Source: a virus. Taken from it: a DNA stretch of 64,000 bases. This document shows positions 26,013 to 31,700 of the stretch, piece after piece. How positions within the stretch are numbered: the stretch's first letter is position 1; each line of letters opens with the position of its first letter. The stretch is taken from IMG/VR virus record IMGVR_UViG_3300037246_002669, positions 1 to 64,000 of that record; one strand, given 5' to 3'. The position numbers and the translations under genes were made by a program. A model generated the notes under the pieces. It was given only the letters and a program-made list of their open reading frames with translations. It searched no databases and was not told the DNA's origin.

Positions 26013-27040
26013 TGTTGATGATCCTCCATGTCCATGTAAAAAATCCGATCTTTTTTGCCAGAAGTCGGAAAGTCTTGATCACTGCACCCGTCCTCCTCCG
26101 TGAATTTGCAAGAAATTGCAAAATTATCGTTATTCTCGTTTTCGTCGAGCCATGCCTCTATGTCCATCCGGTAAGTATAGAACAACTCGAAACTAAATGA
26201 CTCGGTAAGCACCGCCGATTTCTGCAGCCGGGCGCAAGCGACGGAATGGTAAAACAAATGCCATTTGTGGATTGCCCTTTCCAGCAGACTCCTTGCCCCG
26301 TCAGTCCCTTTCTCCTTTAGGAAATTCTTGGCCATCCCGTTAACCTTACCGGTCCTGCGTTCCCTGTACGGCAACTCACAATCTTCACAAAAGCCGACGA
26401 TAACCCTAAACATATCCGGAACTGTTAACTCCCGTTTCCCCTGCAACTTATTAATCTTCTTCTTTCGGGAGGCAGCACTCATTGCAAGTGCCTTTCGCAT
26501 TTTGTCTTTAATCGTTTGGGTTGACATAGGTAGCGTGACTCCTTGCTCTTTTATCCCACTATGTTGGTAATGTTCGACAACGAGACTTAGCATAGGTAAA
26601 AAGTCCTTTGCAATAGAAGCCCCTCTCATCTCTGCAGTTTCCGGAGTGCAAAAATGTCGTTCGTACTCAAATAATTCAAGTACTACTTTGGAAATGCCGG
26701 GCAGGTTCACGGTAATTCGAGTTTCCTGATATCGGTTACCTTGACGTTTAATCAGAAGACCCGCCTTTACCATTCGGGAAACTGCCTTCTTCACAGTGTC
26801 AGGTTCATAATATTGAAATCTGGAATCTACTGTCATAATTTGCCCATCGTCCGTAAAGTACTGTCCAGGATCTCCAAATCGCATTCCGGTAGGAACATAA
26901 AATCCGGTACTTCCCCGATAGAGAGATAATCTGACCGCATGCTCCATTACCGCAAGTTCGAGTTGCCCTATCATGTAGGGCAGATAGTCCAACGCAAATC
27001 CGTGCCATAATTTGAACATAATCTCCGATGCGCCCGACAC
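26009..27040 (-). CDS. Replication-initiator-like winged-helix protein
   Basis: A 343-residue protein. The N-terminal 120 residues (LPYMIGQLELAVMEHAVRLSLYRGSTGF... then TVKKAVSRMVKAGLLIKRQG) form a winged-helix domain like that of phage and plasmid replication initiators. The middle has a basic helix, and the C-terminus is acidic with aromatics. Position at the head of the helicase-primase operon and directly beside a gene-free 840-bp repeat region supports an initiator role. Start: GTG at 27040 after GAGGGG; an ATG at 27019 after GGAG is the alternative. A dispersed palindrome lies inside the gene. Confidence 0.65.
   Translation of the reverse strand: MSGASEIMFKLWHGFALDYLPYMIGQLELAVMEHAVRLSLYRGSTGFYVPTGMRFGDPGQYFTDDGQIMTVDSRFQYYEPDTVKKAVSRMVKAGLLIKRQGNRYQETRITVNLPGISKVVLELFEYERHFCTPETAEMRGASIAKDFLPMLSLVVEHYQHSGIKEQGVTLPMSTQTIKDKMRKALAMSAASRKKKINKLQGKRELTVPDMFRVIVGFCEDCELPYRERRTGKVNGMAKNFLKEKGTDGARSLLERAIHKWHLFYHSVACARLQKSAVLTESFSFELFYTYRMDIEAWLDENENNDNFAISCKFTEEDGCSDQDFPTSGKKDRIFYMDMEDHQQ
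26104..26123. promoter_or_regulatory. Dispersed 20-bp palindrome, copy 8
   Basis: ATTTGCAA-GAAA-TTGCAAAA. It lies within the 3' part of the initiator-like gene. Confidence 0.6.
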
Positions 27041-27067
27041 AATCGATACCCCTCACCCTCGTGAAAG

Positions 27068-27096
27068 ATAATCTCACAAGATTTAATTATTATCAA
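27068..27096 (-). promoter_or_regulatory. Sigma70-type promoter for the replication operon
   Basis: On the minus strand TTGATA (27091-27096), a 17-base spacer, and GATTAT (27068-27073). It precedes the initiator-like gene; a palindrome copy lies 25 bases upstream of the -35. Confidence 0.6.
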
Positions 27097-27121
27097 ACAA
27101 GCATTACCCTGAAGTAATTCA

Positions 27122-27141
27122 CATTGCAATAAATTGCAAAT
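27122..27141. promoter_or_regulatory. Dispersed 20-bp palindrome, copy 9
   Basis: CATTGCAA-TAAA-TTGCAAAT. It lies upstream of the promoter of the replication operon. Confidence 0.65.
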
Positions 27142-27398
27142 TTAGAAACAGCCCCGACAGCTAAGATCAAGAAACGCCAGTCATGTAATGGTTATCTCAC
27201 TCCTCCCATTTATTTTCAAATAGCGTTATTGCAGTGCAGATAATCACAAGAGCATGGCAGTAGAAATATTCCTTGCTGCCTGCGTGGAGTGTAACGACTC
27301 GCTCTCTTTTGAACATCATGCTTGCTTATATATTATAATAAATAATACTACACGGAGTGTAGTACTATGTTATAAGAGATGGGTGAGAATGGTGTAAG

Positions 27399-27501
27399 GG
27401 GGCATCCCAGTACCCCTATAGAACGTTTTTGAACTGTTTTTACACCTAAGTTACTGTGATCATTACATCACCTATAGGGGCATCCCAGTACCCCTATAGA
27501 A
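27399..27501. repeat. 25-bp direct repeats and inverted repeat
   Basis: A 25-base sequence beginning GGGGCATCCCAGTACC occurs exactly at 27399-27423 and 27477-27501. The second copy also forms an inverted repeat, CTATAGGGG (27472-27480) against CCCCTATAG (27491-27499). Candidate initiator-binding iterons or regulatory hairpins in the suspected origin. Confidence 0.85.
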
Positions 27502-27547
27502 TTGCCTTTTCCCGTATTTAAGACTAATACCGTTGCCAAATTTCGCC

Positions 27548-27567
27548 ATTTGCAAGTTATTGCACTA
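27548..27567. promoter_or_regulatory. Dispersed 20-bp palindrome, degenerate copy 10
   Basis: Left half ATTTGCAA exact, spacer GTTA, right half TTGCACTA degenerate. Intergenic, in the candidate origin. Confidence 0.4.
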
Positions 27568-27661
27568 CTGCGGTTATAGGAAGTGCGTCTAATTTTGCCT
27601 GTTTGACGATAATCTATTTTCACGATAATATAAAAGTAAACTGCATGATTTTTATTTACAC

Positions 27662-27690
27662 TTGACAACTCTGAAATCAATATGTATATT
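27662..27690 (+). promoter_or_regulatory. Plus-strand sigma70-type promoter
   Basis: TTGACA (27662-27667), a 17-base spacer ending in ATG, and TATATT (27685-27690). It is the best promoter facing rightward in the window, where all genes face leftward. Its transcript would start near 27697 and run antisense into the 27881-28186 gene; no plus-strand coding sequence follows. Confidence 0.5.
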
Positions 27691-27802
27691 ACCTAACAAC
27701 GGCAGCACACTCTGCTTCGTGTACCAAACTGGCAAGTTTTCATCTCCTCACGATCGATAATGGTGCCCCGACCGCCACTATCGGTATGATCAATGCCAGA
27801 AC

Positions 27803-27851
27803 AAAAAAAGGGGTTTTTGGAGATCTCGCCCGGTCCCCATCTACCCCTTTT
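27803..27851 (-). terminator. Terminator-like inverted repeat after 27881 gene
   Basis: On the minus strand AAAAGGGGT...ACCCCTTTT (arms 27843-27851 and 27806-27814), continuing into TTT. The loop is about 28 bases. It ends the leftward series of small genes before the candidate origin. Confidence 0.6.
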
Positions 27852-27880
27852 CCATTGCCTTATTTCCTGCCTGATTCCCT

Positions 27881-28186
27881 TTATGAATAAGCCGCGATCA
27901 TCTTATCCACGTATCCTGGATCGGTCAATCTGGGAACCAGCATCATCACTTCGTACTCGATCGCCTCACTCCTTGCTGAGAATCCATCCCCCCTTTCTTC
28001 CGTGGTGAAGTCTGGAAGTATCTCCCACACCCTCCACAGTGCACTTTTACAGTCAAACCTTACATCGGATGCCCGGACTATTTTCGCGGTCCCCATTTCG
28101 CCCATTTCAGCCGCGATAGGGTTTGCCTCGTCGTACATAAACAGGACCCCACCTTCTGGATTTATAACTATCTCGTAATTCGGCAT
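27881..28186 (-). CDS. Small hypothetical protein
   Basis: A 101-residue protein starting at ATG eight bases after AAGGAGG; a longer frame upstream lacks a ribosome site. It begins MPNYEIVINPEGGVLFMYDE, contains a predicted strand-rich middle (TAKIVRASDVRF), and ends in a helix. The N-terminus resembles the short E-I-x-I-x-P-E-G start of the DUF2997 protein next door, hinting at a related fold. Family not recognised. Confidence 0.65.
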   Translation of the reverse strand: MPNYEIVINPEGGVLFMYDEANPIAAEMGEMGTAKIVRASDVRFDCKSALWRVWEILPDFTTEERGDGFSARSEAIEYEVMMLVPRLTDPGYVDKMIAAYS

Positions 28187-28262
28187 AAGACAATCCTCCT
28201 TACCTTTTAGACGAACTTGCAGTGGTCCAGGCCGATGCAGATAGACCCGGACCGAATTTAGA

Positions 28263-28451
28263 CTACGTGCGGACTGTAGCCTTTGTAGTGCCTTTATGGT
28301 AAAATTCCTGTTTCTTTTTGCACTCACTTACGGAACCCAGCGAGTTTTCCAGTTTTTTGGTGAACTCGGTACACTCCGTCCCTTTCCAGCCGGACTTCAT
28401 ATCGGTTGCCACTTCACCTTCAGGGGAAATGGTGATTTCCATGGTTTTCAT
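28263..28451 (-). CDS. DUF2997-type protein
   Basis: A 62-residue protein: MEITISPEGEV, then WKGTECTEFTKKLENSLGSV and a C-terminal KKQEFY. This matches the layout of the small DUF2997 family (I-x-I-x-P-x-G, then a Cys and a helix ending E-x-ALG). In bacteria such proteins are, to my recollection, encoded next to DUF1257 proteins and Ycf46-like AAA ATPases; here the DUF1257-type gene is immediately upstream and the ATPase is at 13.3-14.9 kb. Function unknown. An AAAGGAG site precedes the ATG. Confidence 0.75.
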   Translation of the reverse strand: MKTMEITISPEGEVATDMKSGWKGTECTEFTKKLENSLGSVSECKKKQEFYHKGTTKATVRT

Positions 28452-28482
28452 GTTTACAACTCCTTTCCCGCAGCGGGGAGGA

Positions 28483-28896
28483 CTACCCGTTAACAGCCAC
28501 CTTCAGTACGATACTTCCATCCGAATTCACCTGCCGTTTGGTTACCATGGCCCCGGCGCGACTCAGGGATTTTTTGACGATGGCTTCCGAATAGTCCCGC
28601 ATAAGGATACCCCCATTTTTCCCTAACCGTCTTGCAAGGGAATTGTAATTGACATCGTTATCCCCAATGTACTGGGAGGCTCCCGCCACTTTGTCGTGTT
28701 TTGCCAGATAAGCAGTCCGACTGCCTCTCCCGGTGGCATCCATGTCCGTCAAGGTAGCGGTGGCCATAACTCCCTGCATGGTAGGTACACGGATCAGGTT
28801 CCCGTGTTCCTGAACTGTGACATTGTGTTTCGCGCATATACGTTTGAACAGCCCCACATCTTTGATCGCTACATCAATTTTCGTGTAATGACTCAT
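28483..28896 (-). CDS. DUF1257 (Ycf35-like) protein
   Basis: A 137-residue protein starting MSHYTKIDVAIKDVGLFKRI, the characteristic start of the DUF1257/Ycf35 family (MSHFTT...). The C-terminal part DYSEAIVKKSLSRAG...NSDGSIVLKV also fits the family end (the Y-A-x-x-x-V...G-x-x-L segment). Ycf35 is conserved in cyanobacteria and plastids without a firmly known role. Its presence with a DUF2997 neighbour and a Ycf46-like ATPase in the same phage suggests a transferred functional module. Confidence 0.78.
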   Translation of the reverse strand: MSHYTKIDVAIKDVGLFKRICAKHNVTVQEHGNLIRVPTMQGVMATATLTDMDATGRGSRTAYLAKHDKVAGASQYIGDNDVNYNSLARRLGKNGGILMRDYSEAIVKKSLSRAGAMVTKRQVNSDGSIVLKVAVNG

Positions 28897-28931
28897 AGTA
28901 CTTCATCTCCTTTTATGCATTTACCCTGCCG

Positions 28932-29426
28932 TTATTTATGATTGATACGGATGAGGCGCTTACCTTTCCGCATTTTGGACTTGTCAACCGATATCAGGGA
29001 TTTGATCACTTTCACGGGCAGCACTTTTTGATTCCTGACGAACGAAGCTGACCGTCCGTCCGGGGGGAGCATACTCAAGATTTCGTTCCTTTGCAAAAAA
29101 GAAATTTGACCCCGGAATCGCATTCCAGTTTCAGACTGTGAGAAGGGGGTAATGGTGACATCAGCGCCCTCACTCAGTAGCGTAAAGTAAAACGACTGAA
29201 ACATAGATTGTTTCCCGAAAGCCGACCGCGACACAAACACTTTGCCAACTCTCAGATTAGTGGAGAATTCACCGGGATTTTGAAGGGACTCTTGCACCAG
29301 TCCTTCATTTCTGACTTTGTAAAAAGGAACTTCCTCCCCGTTTCGCACAAAAAATAACAGAAATTTTTCGGTGTCATGCCGGTTTTCATGCCGGTGGACT
29401 CCTCCCTTAAACGTAAAGATTGCCAT
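28932..29426 (-). CDS. Hypothetical protein, basic C-terminus
   Basis: A 164-residue protein with mixed strands and helices (FLLFFVRNGEEVPFYKVRNEGLV; RVGKVFVSRSAFGKQSMFQSFYFTLL) and a Lys/Arg-rich end. AAAGGAGG precedes the ATG. No motif recognised. It belongs to a run of short genes at 28-30 kb typical of phage early or moron-type loci. Confidence 0.6.
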   Translation of the reverse strand: MAIFTFKGGVHRHENRHDTEKFLLFFVRNGEEVPFYKVRNEGLVQESLQNPGEFSTNLRVGKVFVSRSAFGKQSMFQSFYFTLLSEGADVTITPFSQSETGMRFRGQISFLQRNEILSMLPPDGRSASFVRNQKVLPVKVIKSLISVDKSKMRKGKRLIRINHK

Positions 29427-29450
29427 GATATTTACCTCCTTTCAAGATTA

Positions 29451-29480
29451 TAAAAGAGGGGATATCCGAAAATATCCCCT
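29451..29480 (-). terminator. Rho-independent terminator
   Basis: On the minus strand AGGGGATAT...ATATCCCCT (arms 29472-29480 and 29457-29465) followed by CTTTTAT. It ends the 29486-29719 gene. Confidence 0.85.
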
Positions 29481-29485
29481 GATAA

Positions 29486-29719
29486 TTATCCCCATTTAAT
29501 AGTCATGACTCGACGGGGTCCTATCTCCCAGTGTTTCCCATTGTCAACAGCGAGGCGTTCAAAAGAATCCGCCTTGTCCTTTATTATCAGGACACGTGCC
29601 CATTGACCGTATGCCTTACCCAGCCACGCCTCTAACTTATGGATATTACCGATTTGTTCCTTGTTGGAAAATTCCCCGTTCGCATCCAATTTATAAACAG
29701 TGTATGTGTTGCCAGTCAT
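29486..29719 (-). CDS. Small hypothetical protein
   Basis: A 77-residue protein (MTGNTYTVYKLDANGEFSNK...), apparently a small alpha/beta domain with a C-terminal strand RRVMTIKWG. It is a single-gene unit with its own promoter (29777-29805) and terminator. Strong AAAGGA ribosome site. No family recognised; such isolated units are typical of accessory genes. Confidence 0.65.
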   Translation of the reverse strand: MTGNTYTVYKLDANGEFSNKEQIGNIHKLEAWLGKAYGQWARVLIIKDKADSFERLAVDNGKHWEIGPRRVMTIKWG

Positions 29720-29776
29720 GATCGTATCCTTTCAAAAAGGTTAGGGCTGTGGGCCATTTCCTGCCCTGTTAGATAT

Positions 29777-29805
29777 AAGATACCACCGGGTAAAATCATT
29801 GTCAA
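29777..29805 (-). promoter_or_regulatory. Sigma70-type promoter
   Basis: On the minus strand TTGACA (29800-29805), 17-base spacer containing CCCGGTGG, and TATCTT (29777-29782). It drives the 29486-29719 gene. Palindrome copy 11 abuts the -35 upstream side. Confidence 0.8.
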
Positions 29806-29810
29806 GGTAT

Positions 29811-29830
29811 TCGTGCAATTTATTGCAAAT
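29811..29830. promoter_or_regulatory. Dispersed 20-bp palindrome, copy 11
   Basis: TCGTGCAA-TTTA-TTGCAAAT. It sits between a terminator and the -35 element of the promoter at 29777-29805. Confidence 0.65.
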
Positions 29831-29856
29831 AAAAAAGGGATACCCGAAAGTATCCC
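29831..29856 (-). terminator. Rho-independent terminator
   Basis: On the minus strand GGGATAC...GTATCCC arms (29850-29856, 29837-29843) with a CTTTCG loop, followed by six T. It ends the 29871-30158 gene. Confidence 0.85.
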
Positions 29857-29870
29857 CCTTGGAAGTGGTA

Positions 29871-30158
29871 TTATTTGACCGGTTTCATATCGGCAGTGAC
29901 ACATGTATAGGATTTTTTTACCTTAACGAAAAGCCGGTAATTGTTACCAGCAGCAGCCATCGTTATTGCGAAGGGCCGTTTGCCTGCCTTGACGAATTTG
30001 AACCCTTTAGGAGTGAGTTTCCGGAGGACCTTGACATAATTGGCCCAATCCTCATATTCCTTTTCATCGTCCCAACGTTCCTTCAGGTTTAATAAGGTTG
30101 TCGCCACGTCACCATTGATCATTTCGATTATTGCCTTGTGTGCGGTTGCGTTGTCCAT
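29871..30158 (-). CDS. Small hypothetical protein
   Basis: A 95-residue protein. An N-terminal helical part (AHKAIIEMINGDVATTLLNLKERW) is followed by a C-terminal alpha/beta segment (GFKFVKAGKRPFAITMAAAGNNYRLFVKVKKSY). The ATG at 30158 lies after GGAGGACACT; an ATG 12 bases earlier overlaps that site. It has its own promoter and terminator. No family recognised. Confidence 0.65.
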   Translation of the reverse strand: MDNATAHKAIIEMINGDVATTLLNLKERWDDEKEYEDWANYVKVLRKLTPKGFKFVKAGKRPFAITMAAAGNNYRLFVKVKKSYTCVTADMKPVK

Positions 30159-30206
30159 AGTGTCCTCCATTAAGGTTTGGGGTTGATTTCCTGCCGTGTT
30201 AAATAC

Positions 30207-30235
30207 AATCTAACACCGGTTAAAATCATTGTCAA
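30207..30235 (-). promoter_or_regulatory. Sigma70-type promoter
   Basis: On the minus strand TTGACA (30230-30235), a 17-base spacer ending CCGGTGT, and TAGATT (30207-30212). It drives the 29871-30158 gene and is one of the best promoter matches in the window. Confidence 0.85.
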
Positions 30236-30255
30236 GGGAAAATATGCCGAATAAT

Positions 30256-30345
30256 AAAAAAGGCCCTTATAATAAGAGATGCCCTTTTTGCAATAAATTG
30301 CAAATAAAAAAAGGACCAGAAAAATTAATTTCCAGTCCCCTTTTT
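30256..30345 (-). terminator. Two consecutive terminator-like hairpins
   Basis: On the minus strand, two AAAAAGG...CCTTTTTT type hairpins lie in series (30345-30307 and 30283-30256), each ending in a T-run, with a dispersed palindrome between them. They would stop the transcript that starts near 30518. Confidence 0.6.
30286..30305. promoter_or_regulatory. Dispersed 20-bp palindrome, copy 12
   Basis: TTTTGCAA-TAAA-TTGCAAAT, one mismatch. It lies between two terminator-like hairpins and upstream of the promoter at 30207-30235. Confidence 0.7.
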
Positions 30346-30518
30346 AAAATACGGTATCATCATGCCGCTTTTCCTGTTAACCTATAATTTTATAGCATCA
30401 CCTCCCCCTACCAAACAAATGAATGTTGTATATAAAAGATAATAGCATCATGCCCCGTTTCCTGTTGCCCTACAGTTTTATAGCATCACCTCCCTTAAAC
30501 AAACAAAATGAATGTTGT
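30307..30518 (-). ncRNA. Candidate small RNA of two ~90-nt repeats
   Basis: A promoter at 30525-30553 and terminators from 30345 leftward enclose about 200 bases without a normal gene. The interior is two imperfect copies of a 88-92-bp unit (about 30352-30443 and 30444-30531). On the RNA strand both keep GGGAGGTGATGCTATAA, a Shine-Dalgarno-like run touching a start-stop trio AUG CUA UAA, followed by a conserved ...AACAGGAAA. This may be a regulatory RNA, a ribosome-binding decoy or a minigene. Confidence 0.45.
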
Positions 30519-30524
30519 ATATAA

Positions 30525-30553
30525 AAGATAACACCTTCCTTAATTATTATCAA
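30525..30553 (-). promoter_or_regulatory. Sigma70-type promoter of the small RNA unit
   Basis: On the minus strand TTGATA (30548-30553), a 17-base spacer ending GGTGT, and TATCTT (30525-30530). Transcription would begin near 30518 and read the two repeats. Confidence 0.75.
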
Positions 30554-30560
30554 GGGACCA

Positions 30561-30710
30561 TTATTCATCCTTCCTGTCGGGACGATGCTCCTCGTCCCCC
30601 TTCCATGCAGTTTCTTCTATGTCAGGCAGTGAAGTTGAAAGGATACTTTCCATCCCAGGGTCGACTTTCCACATTTTCTCGGCGGTTTTCTTTTCCTCCG
30701 GAGCACTCAT
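30561..30710 (-). CDS. Small acidic protein, 49 residues
   Basis: A 49-residue open frame starting MSAPEEKKTAEKMW and ending RPDRKDE, with the strong site AAGGAGGG seven bases before its ATG. It is highly charged, without membrane segment or Cys. It lies directly downstream of the minor head gene and upstream of the small-RNA promoter. The ribosome site and clean gap make it likely real; function unknown. Confidence 0.6.
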   Translation of the reverse strand: MSAPEEKKTAEKMWKVDPGMESILSTSLPDIEETAWKGDEEHRPDRKDE

Positions 30711-30732
30711 AAAACTTCCCTCCTTTATCTTG

Positions 30733-30750
30733 GCTCTTTACCTAAAGAGC
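30733..30750 (-). terminator. Hairpin after the minor head gene
   Basis: Perfect inverted repeat GCTCTTTA (30733-30740) / TAAAGAGC (30743-30750) just after the stop of the head morphogenesis gene. There is no T-run, so it is a weak terminator candidate or an RNA stability element. Confidence 0.4.
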
Positions 30751-30761
30751 ATGACAGTATC

Positions 30762-31700
30762 TCAGCGGCAGTGGGGATGATATACCGGCAGTCGAAACTG
30801 TGCTTCCCTATCAGCAACGGACATGTTGTCAAGATCAGCATACCTGGGAAACGGGATCACTCCAACGGTTTGAGCAGTGGGATCAACTGCCGGATCTGCA
30901 AGGGCCTCCTGGTACCTGTTAATGGCCTCGTTGATCTCGTAGATCATACCGTCCAGCAATTCACACACTGGGCATACTCGCCTGTCATTCATTGCGACGA
31001 CTTGCACTGTCTTGACCCCATTTCGAATACCTTCTTGCAAGGCAGCATGATGCCAACAATAGCCAGACTGCACTTCACAGTTGGCCTCATGGTAAAAAGC
31101 AGGCATGAGCGGGATGCGGGCAATTCGGGCTTGGAGTGCCGCCTTATCCACTAATCGTTTGGTCGGATCGGTACGCACTATCTCTTCCAGCCGCGTTATC
31201 TCATTTGTCATAGCATCGGCGAGACCATATGCCATGATGGAATGCACGTTAACAGCATACGCCCTTGCTACGTAATCTTCCCATTCTTCCAGCGTAATTT
31301 TGGCTGCCTTGCCTGATTGCACACGAACCCGTTCTTGTGACTTAATAATCACTTTCCGAAACACACCGGCCATTTCATCCCGGGCCGCATATCCAATGGA
31401 TAATCCCATGTCGAAAGGAATAGCAGCCAATGCCCCAGCTATGATCTGTGAATTCACTGAGAAGGTGTCACCGTCAACAATGAATGCATTTTTCACAGCA
31501 TCCAGCGCCTCCCCTATGACTTCGTTCGTCAGCCTGGAGAGTAGCATGGACAGTAGAATGGCTTCCGGTCCCCAGAACTTAATAGCCGGGTTGTCTTTCA
31601 GTGCCTCTTCTGCCAGTTTGCCCACATTTCCTGATTTGATAGTGAACATGAGATCCACCGGGGTCATCTTGACAAATGACTCTTCAGTGGCTAATTTCAT
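30762..31700 (-). CDS. Phage head morphogenesis (minor head) protein
   Basis: A 312-residue protein of the SPP1 gp7/Mu F-like minor head family, usually encoded right after the portal. The C-terminus carries the family signature VVAMNDRRVCPVCELLDG...LPVYHPHCR, a Cys/His set likely binding metal. The N-terminal two-thirds is helical. Start: ATG overlapping the portal stop (ATGA) after AAGGGAG. It acts inside the prohead, probably on portal assembly or DNA ejection. Confidence 0.85.
   Translation of the reverse strand: MKLATEESFVKMTPVDLMFTIKSGNVGKLAEEALKDNPAIKFWGPEAILLSMLLSRLTNEVIGEALDAVKNAFIVDGDTFSVNSQIIAGALAAIPFDMGLSIGYAARDEMAGVFRKVIIKSQERVRVQSGKAAKITLEEWEDYVARAYAVNVHSIMAYGLADAMTNEITRLEEIVRTDPTKRLVDKAALQARIARIPLMPAFYHEANCEVQSGYCWHHAALQEGIRNGVKTVQVVAMNDRRVCPVCELLDGMIYEINEAINRYQEALADPAVDPTAQTVGVIPFPRYADLDNMSVADREAQFRLPVYHPHCR

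Larger units (their letters stand above)
27041..27880. other. Gene-free candidate replication origin
   Basis: An 840-bp gap with no convincing gene, next to the initiator-like gene. It holds two dispersed palindromes (27122-27141, 27548-27567), an AT-rich tract at 27328-27346, an 8-bp-stem hairpin at 27346-27364 (TACTACAC-GGA-GTGTAGTA), a 25-bp direct repeat, an inverted repeat, promoters on both strands and a terminator. This mix of iteron-like repeats, AT-rich DNA and hairpins is what an origin would show, but no replication data exist here. Confidence 0.5.

Noticed and set aside
27468-27680. 70-codon minus-strand frame in the candidate origin
   Set aside because: No ribosome site, odd composition, and it runs across a direct repeat, a hairpin and a palindrome.
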